Assembly: GCF_009709555.1 (NCBI RefSeq)
Contig: NZ_WJBG01000213.1
Coordinates: forward strand, 62,001 to 126,000
Source: Streptomyces blattellae
GTDB taxonomy: Bacteria > Actinomycetota > Actinomycetes > Streptomycetales > Streptomycetaceae
Direction of reading: 5' to 3'
DNA length: 64,000 nt
Shown here: positions 26,291 through 33,951 of the stretch, one piece after another
How the letters are laid out: every line of letters begins with the position of its first letter
How positions within the stretch are numbered: position 1 is the first letter of the stretch
Notes under the pieces: generated by a model
Databases searched by the model: none
What the model saw: only the letters and a program-made list of their open reading frames with translations
What the model was told of the DNA's origin: nothing
Made by a program: the position numbers and the translations under genes

Positions 26291-26335
26291 GAGTGCTAAC
26301 GCCAATGATTAGCACTCGCCCATGCCGAGTGCAAG
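26291..26335 (-). promoter_or_regulatory. CIRCE-type HrcA operator with three half-sites and embedded promoter
   Basis: Three 9-bp half-sites are spaced by exactly 9 bp: GAGTGCTAA (26291-26299), TTAGCACTC (26309-26317) and GAGTGCAAG (26327-26335). The last two form a canonical CIRCE. On the minus strand TTGCAC and TAATCA, 17 bp apart, can serve as -35 and -10, so HrcA would block groEL2 transcription directly. The first half-site makes an extra inverted pair. Confidence 0.88.
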
Positions 26336-26460
26336 GCGTGCCCGCGAAGCGGGCTCGTTGAGGGGTGGTGGTCGGGTGGCGGGTGGGAGCAAGCGCTGTC
26401 CAGTGATCGCCCAGGCGGGGCAGGGCGTCCGGACATGATCCGGGCATGGTCCGGACATGC

Positions 26461-26506
26461 CGGAGGGCTCGCAACCCATGACTCCCCATGGGAAACGAGC
26501 CCTCCG
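26461..26506 (-). terminator. Terminator of the cold-shock gene
   Basis: CGGAGGGCTCG/CGAGCCCTCCG arms (11 bp) with a 24-nt loop lie 44 bp past the csp stop on the minus strand. Confidence 0.7.
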
Positions 26507-26549
26507 AAGAAGAACAGAAGAACGTCGCTGCAGTCAGTCGGCGCGTGCT

Positions 26550-26756
26550 TCAGCCTGCCGCCAGCCGGACCATGTCCGCCTGCGGCCCCTTCTGGCCCTG
26601 CGAGATCTCGAAATCGACCCGCTGACCCTCTTCCAGGGTGCGGTAGCCGTCCATCTGAATCGCGCTGTAGTGGACGAATACATCCGCACCACCGTCGACC
26701 GCGATGAAGCCGTACCCCTTCTCCGCGTTGAACCACTTGACGGTGCCCTGAGCCAT
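26550..26756 (-). CDS. Cold-shock protein (CspA family)
   Basis: This encodes 68 residues starting MAQGTVKWFNAEKGYGFIAV, with GGGGAG seven bases upstream of ATG 26756. The RNA-binding motifs RNP1 (KGYGFI) and RNP2 (DVFVHYS) are intact, followed by LEEGQRVDFEISQGQKGPQA. It is a single-stranded nucleic-acid chaperone. It corresponds in position to scoF4 of S. coelicolor, next to groEL2. The region upstream has no gene for 350 bp, so a long 5' leader is likely. Confidence 0.95.
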   Translation of the reverse strand: MAQGTVKWFNAEKGYGFIAVDGGADVFVHYSAIQMDGYRTLEEGQRVDFEISQGQKGPQADMVRLAAG

Positions 26757-27109
26757 GCCTAACTCCCCTATTACTGGCCCTTGCACAGATCCACACTTCG
26801 CGGATCCGGGTCAGACCTCACCCCCCACGGTTGGGGGCGTGCGCCGGAACGCGTCGACCGCGGCTGAATGTATCTGTCCAACTGCCGTCTGCAACAGGTC
26901 AATCGGACGAGAAATCTGGGCACGGCCGGTCGCCGAAATGCGGAGAATTCATGGAAACCCAGGGCAAGTCGGACCCGATAAAAGGAATGAATGACGCAAA
27001 AAGCCCGCACACTTTGGCTACTTCTTGTCGGCCGTGCGGGCGGAACTCATATGCGCCCGGCATGAAAGCCCGAGCACGTTCCCCAACTGTACCGTGCTCA
27101 ACCATAGAG
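26757..27109. other. Upstream region of the cold-shock gene
   Basis: This is about 350 bp of lower GC (more A/T than neighbouring genes) with no convincing coding frame on either strand. It probably holds the csp promoter and a long structured 5' leader, as is usual for cold-shock genes. I cannot place the promoter with confidence. Confidence 0.5.
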
Positions 27110-27146
27110 AATGGCCCCCTCCGCTTCTCTCACGGAGGGGGCCATT
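27110..27146 (-). terminator. Strong terminator of the thrC-moaD operon
   Basis: AATGGCCCCCTCCG/CGGAGGGGGCCATT form 14-bp perfect arms around a 9-nt loop, 19 bp past the moaD stop on the minus strand. It also works in the other direction. Confidence 0.85.
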
Positions 27147-27164
27147 CGATGAACAATGCGTGAC

Positions 27165-27440
27165 TCAGCCGCCCGCGACCGCCGGGATGATCGAGACCCC
27201 CGCCCCGTCCGGCGTCGCCGTCTGAAGCCCCTGCTCAAAACGGACGTCGTCGTCATTGACGTACACATTGACGAACCGCCGCAGCTTCCCCTGATCGTCG
27301 AGGATGCGGGCCGCGATGCCGGTGTGGTTCTTCTCCAGGTCGGAGATGACGTCGGCGAGGGTCGCCCCCTCGGCGGAGACCTCGGCCTGACCACCGGTGT
27401 AGGTGCGCAGGATGGTGGGGATTCGGACGTTGACGCTCAC
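27165..27440 (-). CDS. MoaD/ThiS-family (CysO-like) sulfur carrier
   Basis: This encodes 91 residues from GTG 27440, with GGAGG upstream. It has a ubiquitin-like fold (SVNVRIPTILRTYTGGQAEV, then FVNVYVNDDDVRFEQGL) and ends in the diagnostic Gly-Gly (IPAVAGG) that is thiocarboxylated. In actinobacteria the close relative CysO donates sulfur for cysteine synthesis with CysM. Here it follows thrC, an arrangement known in Streptomyces, so a link to amino-acid sulfur transfer is likely but the acceptor is not visible. It shares a transcript with thrC across a gap containing repeat copy B. Confidence 0.88.
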   Translation of the reverse strand: MSVNVRIPTILRTYTGGQAEVSAEGATLADVISDLEKNHTGIAARILDDQGKLRRFVNVYVNDDDVRFEQGLQTATPDGAGVSIIPAVAGG

Positions 27441-27462
27441 GGTGTGACCTCCGGTCAGATAG

Positions 27463-27545
27463 GCGCCCTGAAGGGGCGCGGGGCAGTTTCGATATGCGGC
27501 TACCGCCGCGCGGGCGCGACCAGCCCCCACCGGCCCGCAGACGAA
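27463..27545 (+). repeat. Interspersed intergenic repeat, copy B
   Basis: It contains GGCGCCCTGAAGGGGCGCGG, then GATATGCGGCTACCGCCGCG, then GGGCGCGACCAGCC. It is inserted in the 121-bp gap between thrC and moaD, and so lies inside one transcript. Confidence 0.8.
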
Positions 27546-27561
27546 ATGATGGGGACGGGCC

Positions 27562-28857
27562 CTACCCGAGACCCGCCTCACGGAACGAATCCAGGTTGGG
27601 CCGAATAGTCGCGGTCAGCCCCGTGCCGGCCACCGCATCCAGCGTCTTGAGCCCGTCGCCGGTGTTCAACACGACCGTCGTCTTCGCCGGGTCGAGAACC
27701 CCGTTCTCGATGAGCTTCCGGGTGACACCGACCGTCACACCACCGGCGGTCTCCGCGAAGATGCCCTCGGTCCGCGCAAGAAGCCTGATCGCGTCGACGA
27801 CCTGCTCGTCGTTCACGTCCTCCACCGCACCCCCGGTACGCCGAGCGATGTCGAGGACGTACGGACCGTCCGCCGGGTTGCCGATCGCCAGCGACTTGGC
27901 GATCGTGTCCGGCTTCTGCGGCCGGACGACGTCATGGCCGCCCTTGAAGGCGACGGACACCGGCGAGCAGCCCTCGGCCTGCGCGCCGAAGATCTTGTAC
28001 GGCTTGTCCTCGACGAGCCCGAGCTTGATCAGCTCCTGCAGCCCCTTGTCGACCTTCGTGAGCTGCGAGCCGGAGGCGATCGGCACCACGATCTGGTCGG
28101 GCAGCCGCCAGCCGAGCTGCTCGCAGATCTCGTACGCCAGGGTCTTGGACCCTTCCGCGTAGTACGGCCGCAGGTTGACGTTGACGAAGCCCCAGCCCTC
28201 GCCGGCCGGGTCGCCGATCAGCTCGGAGCAGAAGCGGTTCACGTCGTCGTAGTTGCCCTCGATACCGACGAGTTCGCCGCCGTAGACCGCGGCCATGACG
28301 ACCTTGCCCTGCTCCAGGTCGTGCGGGATGAACACGCAGGAGCGCAGGCCGGCGCGGGCGGCGGCGGCACCGACGGCGCCGGCCAGATTGCCCGTCGACG
28401 AGCAGGACAGCGTCGTGAAGCCGAAGGCCCTCGCCGCCTCCAGCGCCTGCGCCACCACCCGGTCCTTGAAGGAGTGCGTCGGATTGCCGGAGTCGTCCTT
28501 CACATACAGCCCGCCGGTCACGCCCAGCTCACGCGCGAGGTTGCCGGCCTTGACGAGCTTGGTCCAGCCCGGGTTGAGGTTGGGCTTGCCGGCCACGTCC
28601 GCGGGGACGGGCAGCAGCGGTGCGTACCGCCAGATGTTCGCGGGTCCCGCCTCGATCTGCTTGCGGAGCTCTTCGGCGTCGTAGGCCGAGAAGTCGTAGG
28701 CGATCTCCAGCGGGCCGAAACACTCCTCGCACGCGAAGAGCGGGCCGAGGGGTACTCGGTGACCGCATTCACGGCACGAGAGGGCCGCGGCGGGGCCGAG
28801 GTCCACGGTGTCGGTGTTGCCGGTGTCGGTGGTGCTTGCAACTGTCTGCGCAGCCAT
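27562..28857 (-). CDS. thrC: Threonine synthase
   Basis: This encodes 431 residues and catalyses the PLP-dependent conversion of O-phosphohomoserine to threonine. The N-terminal four-cysteine segment (CRECGHRVPLGPLFACEECF) is typical of actinobacterial ThrC. The PLP lysine is in SGNPTHSFKDRVVAQALEAA, and the phosphate-binding loop is LSCSSTGNLAGAVGAAAARA. Blocks such as IPHDLEQGKVVMAAVYGGEL and GEGWGFVNVNLRPYYAEGSK confirm family and full length. It is the first gene of a two-gene operon with the sulfur carrier. Confidence 0.97.
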   Translation of the reverse strand: MAAQTVASTTDTGNTDTVDLGPAAALSCRECGHRVPLGPLFACEECFGPLEIAYDFSAYDAEELRKQIEAGPANIWRYAPLLPVPADVAGKPNLNPGWTKLVKAGNLARELGVTGGLYVKDDSGNPTHSFKDRVVAQALEAARAFGFTTLSCSSTGNLAGAVGAAAARAGLRSCVFIPHDLEQGKVVMAAVYGGELVGIEGNYDDVNRFCSELIGDPAGEGWGFVNVNLRPYYAEGSKTLAYEICEQLGWRLPDQIVVPIASGSQLTKVDKGLQELIKLGLVEDKPYKIFGAQAEGCSPVSVAFKGGHDVVRPQKPDTIAKSLAIGNPADGPYVLDIARRTGGAVEDVNDEQVVDAIRLLARTEGIFAETAGGVTVGVTRKLIENGVLDPAKTTVVLNTGDGLKTLDAVAGTGLTATIRPNLDSFREAGLG

Positions 28858-29229
28858 GTGAGGCGAGGCCCTTTCTCCTCATCTTCCTCACGACGCACTT
28901 CGCCGTGAGACGGATTTGGCACCTTCCCTAGCCGGGAGCCTCGCGGAGAACGATCAAGACTGAATCTATGAGTCTGATCCATGAGTCTGATCTACGAGTA
29001 CCGACTGGAGGGTTGCCGGGGCTTCATCGGGCCGTATCCCTCTGCCCCTCTGGATGAGCTGTATGCGGTTGTTGTGCGGTTGTGGTCGCCGACGACCCCC
29101 GACATGCGATGGTCATCAGCGTTGTTCAAGACTGTAACCGAAGGCCAGGACAGTTGAGATAGTCGTCCGAACCGCGAGATGGATCACACACCTCAAGTCG
29201 TGATCCGCGACAGTGAGGAGCCGCTTACT
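28858..29229. other. Divergent thrC/gpgS intergenic region with 13-bp tandem repeat
   Basis: ATGAGTCTGATCC occurs twice in a row (28968-28980 and 28981-28992, last base different). A 58-codon frame (28981-29157, MSLIYEYRLEGCRGF...) is open on the plus strand. Its third-position GC is low and it has no clear ribosome site, so I regard it as doubtful. The thrC and gpgS promoters must lie here. Confidence 0.45.
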
Positions 29230-30174
29230 GTGCTGGAAGAAGTCGAGCGCTGGCTGAGCACACGCTCCTGGTCCGTGACCGATCGCCCGCTGCGTCAGAT
29301 CCTGGCCGCGAAACGCGCCACCGGGCAGACGGTCAGCGTCGTGCTGCCCGCGCTCAACGAGGAGGAGACGGTCGGCGACATCGTCGCCGTGATCCGTCAC
29401 GACCTCATGCGCCAGGTCCCGCTCGTCGACGAGATCGTCGTCGTCGACTCGGGATCGACCGACCGCACCTCCGAGGTGGCCGCCGCCGCGGGCGCCCGGG
29501 TCGTCCACCGCGACGACATACTGCCGCGCATTCCGGCCGTCCCCGGCAAGGGCGAGGTCCTGTGGCGCTCGCTCCTCGTCACCGGCGGTGACATCGTCTG
29601 CTTCATCGACGCGGACCTGAGGGAGTTCGAGTCGGACTTCGTCTCGGGCATCGTCGGCCCGCTGCTCACCGACCCGGAGGTCGACCTCGTCAAGGGGATG
29701 TACGACCGTCCGCTCGCCGGCGCGGCAGGCCAGGGCGGCCGGGTCACCGAGCTGATGGCCCGCCCGCTGCTGAACATGCACTGGCCGCTGCTGGCCGGAT
29801 TCGTCCAGCCGCTGGGCGGCGAGTACGCGGCCCGCCGCTCGCTGCTGGAACAGCTCCCGTTCCCCGTCGGCTACGGCGTGGAGCTGGGCATGCTGGTCGA
29901 CGCCCTGCACCTGGTGGGCCTGGACGCCCTCGCCCAGGTCGACGTCGGCGTGCGCAAGCACCGGCACCAGGACGGGCAGGCGCTGGGCCGCATGTCGGCC
30001 GCGATCTACCGCACGGCCCAGCTGAGGCTGGCCCGCGGCCATCTGATCCGTCCGTCCCTCACCCAGTTCGAACGGAGCGAGGACGGATTCGAACCCCGCA
30101 CCTACTCCGTGGACACGGAGGAACGGCCTCCGATGGCGGACATCGCCGAGTACCAGTCACGCAAAGCGGCATAA
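29230..30174 (+). CDS. gpgS: Glucosyl-3-phosphoglycerate synthase (GT81)
   Basis: This encodes 314 residues from GTG 29230, where GGAG lies 9 nt upstream; an ATG at 29179 would add 17 residues. It transfers glucose from a nucleotide sugar to 3-phosphoglycerate, the first step of glucosylglycerate or methylglucose polysaccharide synthesis. GT-A motifs are SVVLPALNEEETVGDIVAVI, VVDSGSTDRTSEVAA, the GKGEVLWRSL loop and the metal-binding FIDADLREF. Acceptor-site residues occur in GRVTELMARPLLN. Its position next to otsA/otsB groups stress-related glycoside synthesis. Confidence 0.88.
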   Translation: MLEEVERWLSTRSWSVTDRPLRQILAAKRATGQTVSVVLPALNEEETVGDIVAVIRHDLMRQVPLVDEIVVVDSGSTDRTSEVAAAAGARVVHRDDILPRIPAVPGKGEVLWRSLLVTGGDIVCFIDADLREFESDFVSGIVGPLLTDPEVDLVKGMYDRPLAGAAGQGGRVTELMARPLLNMHWPLLAGFVQPLGGEYAARRSLLEQLPFPVGYGVELGMLVDALHLVGLDALAQVDVGVRKHRHQDGQALGRMSAAIYRTAQLRLARGHLIRPSLTQFERSEDGFEPRTYSVDTEERPPMADIAEYQSRKAA

Positions 30175-30272
30175 ACCTGCGCGTGACGTGCGCGTGGCGT
30201 AGCGGGATGCGCCGGTTGTATACAGCTGAGCCGTACGTTTGAGCGGTTCTGGCCCGGGCTAGGTTGAGGCGT

Positions 30273-31682
30273 ATGGCTGCAACCTTCGGTGCTGCGCAGG
30301 TACTGGTCGCCTCCAACCGCGGACCGGTCTCTTACCAGGTCCACGAGGACGGCTCCCTGCGCGCCAGACGCGGCGGCGGCGGGCTGGTGTCCGGTCTCTC
30401 GGCGATCGGCCCGGACGCGGGTGCCCTGTGGGTCTGCTCGGCGCTCGGCGACGGCGACCGCGAGGCGGTCCGGCGCGGAGTGGGAGAGTCCGGCGTGCGG
30501 ATGCTGGACATTCCGGCCGGCGTGCACTCGGACGCGTACAACGGCATCGCGAACTCGGTCCTCTGGTTCGTGCACCACATGCTGTACCAGACCCCGCTGG
30601 AGCCGGTGTTCGACGCGGAGTTCCGGCGGCGGTGGGAGTCGTACGTCCGCTACAACCGGGCCTTTGCCGAGGCGCTGGCCGAGGAGGCGGCGTCCGGGGC
30701 CGCGGCGCTGGTGCAGGACTACCACCTGACGCTGGTGCCGGGGATGCTCCGCGAACTCCGCCCCGACCTGCGCATCGGCCACTTCTCGCACACCCCCTGG
30801 GCGCCGGTCGACTACTTCCGCATGCTGCCGGACGACATCGCCGGGCAGGTGCTGCGCGGGATGCTCGGCGCCGACCGGCTGGGCTTCCTCACCCACCGCT
30901 GGGCCGACGCGTTCACCGCCTGCGCCGAGGCCGTCGTCGGCGGGCTCGGCGACACCCGGGTCGGTGTGCACGGGCTGGGCGCCGACGCCGACTTCCTGCG
31001 GCAGCGCGCGCACGAGACCGACGTGGAGGAACGGATCGTCGCGCTGCGGGCCGAGATCGGCGCGGGCCGGCAGACCGTCGTACGGGTCGACCGGACCGAG
31101 CTGTCCAAGAACATCGTGCGCGGCCTGCTGGCGTACCGGCAGCTCCTGGACGACCACCCCGAGCTGCGGGGGCGGGTGGTCCATGTCGCGTTCGCGTATC
31201 CGTCACGGCAGGATCTGGCCGTCTACCGGGAGTACACGGCCGAGGTGCAGCGGCTCGCGGACGAGATCAACTCCGGGTACGGGACGGCGGACTGGACGCC
31301 GGTCGTGCTGCATGTGAAGGACGACTTCGCCCGCTCGCTGGCGGCGTACCGGCTGGCGGACGTGGCCCTGGTCAACCCGATCCGCGACGGCATGAACCTG
31401 GTCGCCAAGGAGGTGCCGGTCGTCTCCGACGACGGGTGCGTGCTGGTGCTTTCCCGGGAGGCGGGGGCGTACGAGGAGCTGGGCGAGGACGCGATCGCCG
31501 TGAACCCGTACGACGTGACGGGCACGGCCGAGGCGTTGTACGAGGCGCTGACGATGCCGGCCGGGGAGCGGGCGGAGCGGACGAAACGGCTGGCGGCGAC
31601 CGCGACGTCACTGCCGCCGGCCCAGTGGTTCCTGGACCAGCTGCACGCCCTACCCGATACGGGCCGCCAGCCCCGCCAGTAG
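30273..31682 (+). CDS. otsA: Trehalose-6-phosphate synthase
   Basis: This encodes 469 residues of a GT20 enzyme making trehalose-6-phosphate from a nucleotide glucose and glucose-6-phosphate. Seen motifs are VLVASNRGPVSY (N-terminal loop), ALVQDYHLTLVPGMLRELRP, IGHFSHTPWAPVDYFRML and the nucleotide-sugar block LVNPIRDGMNLVAKEVPVVS. The ATG at 30273 has only a short GAGG spacing, and the mRNA may be nearly leaderless. It converges on otsB with a 33-bp overlap, so the two pathway genes face each other rather than forming an operon. Confidence 0.92.
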   Translation: MAATFGAAQVLVASNRGPVSYQVHEDGSLRARRGGGGLVSGLSAIGPDAGALWVCSALGDGDREAVRRGVGESGVRMLDIPAGVHSDAYNGIANSVLWFVHHMLYQTPLEPVFDAEFRRRWESYVRYNRAFAEALAEEAASGAAALVQDYHLTLVPGMLRELRPDLRIGHFSHTPWAPVDYFRMLPDDIAGQVLRGMLGADRLGFLTHRWADAFTACAEAVVGGLGDTRVGVHGLGADADFLRQRAHETDVEERIVALRAEIGAGRQTVVRVDRTELSKNIVRGLLAYRQLLDDHPELRGRVVHVAFAYPSRQDLAVYREYTAEVQRLADEINSGYGTADWTPVVLHVKDDFARSLAAYRLADVALVNPIRDGMNLVAKEVPVVSDDGCVLVLSREAGAYEELGEDAIAVNPYDVTGTAEALYEALTMPAGERAERTKRLAATATSLPPAQWFLDQLHALPDTGRQPRQ

Positions 31683-32498
31683 CCGTACGACCCCGGCCGG
31701 ACCGTCCACCACCACGTCCGCCCGTTCCCTCAGCTCGGTCACCTCGTCGCTGCCGCTGCACACCAGCAGGCCGGGGGTGCCGGCGGAGCGGAGTTCGCCG
31801 ACAGCCGAGTAGGCGGGGAGGTCACCGAGGTCGTCGCCCGCGTAGAGGACGGACTCGGCGGCGATTTCGCGGGCGAAGCCGGCGAGGGCCACGCCCTTGT
31901 CCATGCCGGGTGGGCGGAGTTCGAGGACCAGGCGACCCGGCTCCACGACCAGCCCGTGGCGGGTGGCGAGGTCGGCGAGCGGCTCGCGGAGGGCCTCGAA
32001 GGCGGCCTGCGGATCGTCGGCACGCCGCGTGTGCACGGCGACGGCCCGGCCGCCCTTCTCCTCGATCCAGGCGCTGGTCCCGTCCAGGAGCGCCGGCAGC
32101 TCCGCGCGTACCGCGGCGACACCGGGGTCGGTCGGCGGGGCGGTGACGGTGTCGCTGACGGCGTCCCAGCGTTCGGCGCCGTAGTGGCCGAGGACCACGA
32201 GGTGCTCCAGCCCGGGGACCCCGGAGAAGCCGCCGAACCGTACGGCGACGTCGGCCGGACGCCCGGTGACCACGGCGACGGCCGCCACCTTCGGCGCGAG
32301 CGCGGCCAACGCCGGCACCGCCTCCGGGTGCGCCCGCGCCCGCTCGGGATCCGCCACGATCGGCGCGAGCGTCCCGTCGAAGTCGAGGGCGATCATCGCC
32401 CTGCCGGGCCGCTCAAGAATCGCGGCGAGCCCGGCCCGGCCGGGCTGGGTGACGGGGGTCGGCAAGGGGTCGGCTGTCGAGTCCGCGGGGCTGCCCAT
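31650..32498 (-). CDS. otsB: Trehalose-6-phosphate phosphatase
   Basis: This encodes 282 residues. It is a HAD-type phosphatase with motif I MIALDFDGTLAPIVADPERA, motif II VAVVTGRPADV, a cap domain with VVLGHYGAERWD and GGRAVAVHTRR, then LELRPPGMDKGVALAG and the Mg-binding VLYAGDDLGDLPAY. It removes phosphate from trehalose-6-phosphate. It is placed tail to tail with otsA and shares its last 33 bp with it on the other strand. That arrangement may create antisense interference between the two steps. Confidence 0.93.
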   Translation of the reverse strand: MGSPADSTADPLPTPVTQPGRAGLAAILERPGRAMIALDFDGTLAPIVADPERARAHPEAVPALAALAPKVAAVAVVTGRPADVAVRFGGFSGVPGLEHLVVLGHYGAERWDAVSDTVTAPPTDPGVAAVRAELPALLDGTSAWIEEKGGRAVAVHTRRADDPQAAFEALREPLADLATRHGLVVEPGRLVLELRPPGMDKGVALAGFAREIAAESVLYAGDDLGDLPAYSAVGELRSAGTPGLLVCSGSDEVTELRERADVVVDGPAGVVRLLAGLAARIG

Positions 32499-32560
32499 GG
32501 GGCGACCCTATCCAGGGAGGCGGGATCGTACCCCCGGATCAGCAGGTCGGCTGCGGTTCA

Positions 32561-32624
32561 GCAGCGCCCCAAAGGGGCGCGGGGAACTGCGCGACCAGCC
32601 ACGATGGCGCCGCGGACAAAAAGA
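32561..32624 (+). repeat. Interspersed intergenic repeat, copy C (short form)
   Basis: GCGCCCC/GGGGCGC hairpin arms with an AAA loop (32564-32580) are followed by GGGAACTGCGCGACCAGCCA. It lacks the TGCGGCTaCCGCCGCG middle block of copies A, B and D. It sits between otsB and the DUF3263 gene. Confidence 0.75.
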
Positions 32625-32653
32625 CGACACATCCGGGCACTCCCAGCGGAGCG

Positions 32654-32881
32654 CTACCGTTCCGCTCGCCGCGCTTGTCTGACCCTTCTCAGCCTGTTCA
32701 CCGTCACCGGGTCGTGCGCCAGTGCCCTCGGGTCGTCCAGCAGGGCATTCAGCAGCTGGAAATACCGCACCGGCGCCAGCCCCAGCTCCTCCCGTATCGC
32801 CCGCTCCTTCGCGCCCGGCCCCGAAAAGCCCCGGCGTTCGAGCGCGAGGATGTCCTGCTCCCTGCGGCCCAGTTGCTCCAT
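32654..32881 (-). CDS. DUF3263 protein
   Basis: This encodes 75 residues, beginning MEQLGRREQDILALERRGFS, with a DUF3263 block (KERAIREELGLAPVRYFQLL, NALLDDPRALAHDPVTVNRL) and a basic tail RRVRQARRAER. The fold looks like a small helix-turn-helix. These proteins are conserved in actinobacteria as single small genes and may bind DNA. It is divergent from nagK, with the dre site between the two. Confidence 0.85.
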   Translation of the reverse strand: MEQLGRREQDILALERRGFSGPGAKERAIREELGLAPVRYFQLLNALLDDPRALAHDPVTVNRLRRVRQARRAER

Positions 32882-32962
32882 ACCCGCACGCTATCCCCCT
32901 CCCCTCCCCTGCACTCCCCTCCACCTCCCCCAAGAAATGTCACCAAAAGGCCTACACCGCAC

Positions 32963-32978
32963 AGTGGACTAGACCTCT
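32963..32978. promoter_or_regulatory. DasR operator (dre) of nagKA
   Basis: AGTGGACTAGACCTCT matches the DasR consensus (pattern AnTGGTCTAGACCAnT) at nearly all positions. It lies about 30 bp upstream of the nagK start. DasR repression of nagKA, relieved by glucosamine-6-phosphate, is established in S. coelicolor. Confidence 0.88.
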
Positions 32979-33006
32979 TATGGGTCCACGGGCCACACTG
33001 TTCCCC

Positions 33007-33951
33007 GTGAGACATGTCATCGCCCTCGACGTGGGCGGCACTGGGATGAAGGCCGCCCTGGTAGGGGCGAAGGGCGAGCTGCTGCACCAGGACCGCCGCG
33101 CCACCGGCCGCGACCGCGGGCCCGGGGCCGTCGTCGAGAGCATCCTCGACTTCGCGGCGGAGCTGCGCGCGTACGGCGAGCAGGCCTTCGGCGAGCCCGC
33201 TGCCGCCGCCGGAGTCGCCGTCCCCGGCATCGTCGACGAGGAGCACGGCATCGCCGCCTACTCGGCCAACCTCGGCTGGCGCGACGTACCCCTGCGCGAC
33301 CTGCTCACCGCTCGCATCGGCAACGTCCCCGTCGCCCTCGGCCACGACGTCCGCACCGGCGGCCTCGCCGAGGGCCGCATCGGCGCGGGCCGGGGCGCCG
33401 ACCGCTTCCTCTTCGTCGCCCTCGGCACCGGCATAGCGGGCGCGATCGGCATCGAGGGCCGGGTGGAGTCGGGCGCCCACGGCTTCGCGGGCGAGATCGG
33501 CCACATCGTCGTACGACCGGCGGGGGCTCCGTGTCCGTGCGGTCAGGCCGGCTGCCTGGAGCGCTACGCGTCGGCGGCGGCGGTGAGCGAGGCCTGGGCC
33601 GAGGCGTCCGGAAACCCCGAGGCGGACGCGGCGGACTGCGCGAAGGCCGTGGTCTCCGGCGACCCGAAGGCGGAGGCCGTCTGGGACCGGGCCGTCTCCG
33701 CCCTGGCCGACGGCCTGGTCACCGCCCTCACCCTGCTGGACCCCCGCACGCTGATCATCGGTGGCGGGCTGGCCGAGGCGGGGGAAACGTTGTTCACACC
33801 GCTGCGGGACGCGGTGAAGGAACGCGTGACCTTCCAGAAACTGCCGACGACAGTCCCGGCGGCCCTGGGGGACACCGCCGGCTGCCTCGGTGCAGGCCTG
33901 CTGGCCTGGGATCTCCTGAACTCAACCGACCATACGGAGGTAACCACCTGA
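33007..33951 (+). CDS. nagK: ROK-family N-acetylglucosamine kinase
   Basis: This encodes 314 residues from GTG 33007 (an upstream ATG at 32980 almost touches the operator and is less likely). The ROK kinase has the ATP-loop VIALDVGGTGMKAALVGAKG, VALGTGIAGAIGIEGRVESG, and the zinc-binding ROK signature PCPCGQAGCLERYASAAAVS. It phosphorylates GlcNAc to GlcNAc-6-phosphate for NagA. The stop and the nagA start overlap as TGATG, and nagA's GGAGG lies inside this gene, so the two are tightly coupled. DasR control is indicated by the dre immediately upstream. Confidence 0.92.
   Translation: MRHVIALDVGGTGMKAALVGAKGELLHQDRRATGRDRGPGAVVESILDFAAELRAYGEQAFGEPAAAAGVAVPGIVDEEHGIAAYSANLGWRDVPLRDLLTARIGNVPVALGHDVRTGGLAEGRIGAGRGADRFLFVALGTGIAGAIGIEGRVESGAHGFAGEIGHIVVRPAGAPCPCGQAGCLERYASAAAVSEAWAEASGNPEADAADCAKAVVSGDPKAEAVWDRAVSALADGLVTALTLLDPRTLIIGGGLAEAGETLFTPLRDAVKERVTFQKLPTTVPAALGDTAGCLGAGLLAWDLLNSTDHTEVTT

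Noticed and set aside
26899..27105. 68-codon minus-strand frame in the csp upstream region
   Set aside because: It has lower GC, no ribosome site and no codon bias. It is more likely a structured leader or promoter region.
28981..29157. 58-codon plus-strand frame MSLIYEYRLEG upstream of gpgS
   Set aside because: It has low third-position GC and no clear ribosome site, so it is unlikely to be a gene; mentioned only in the intergenic entry.
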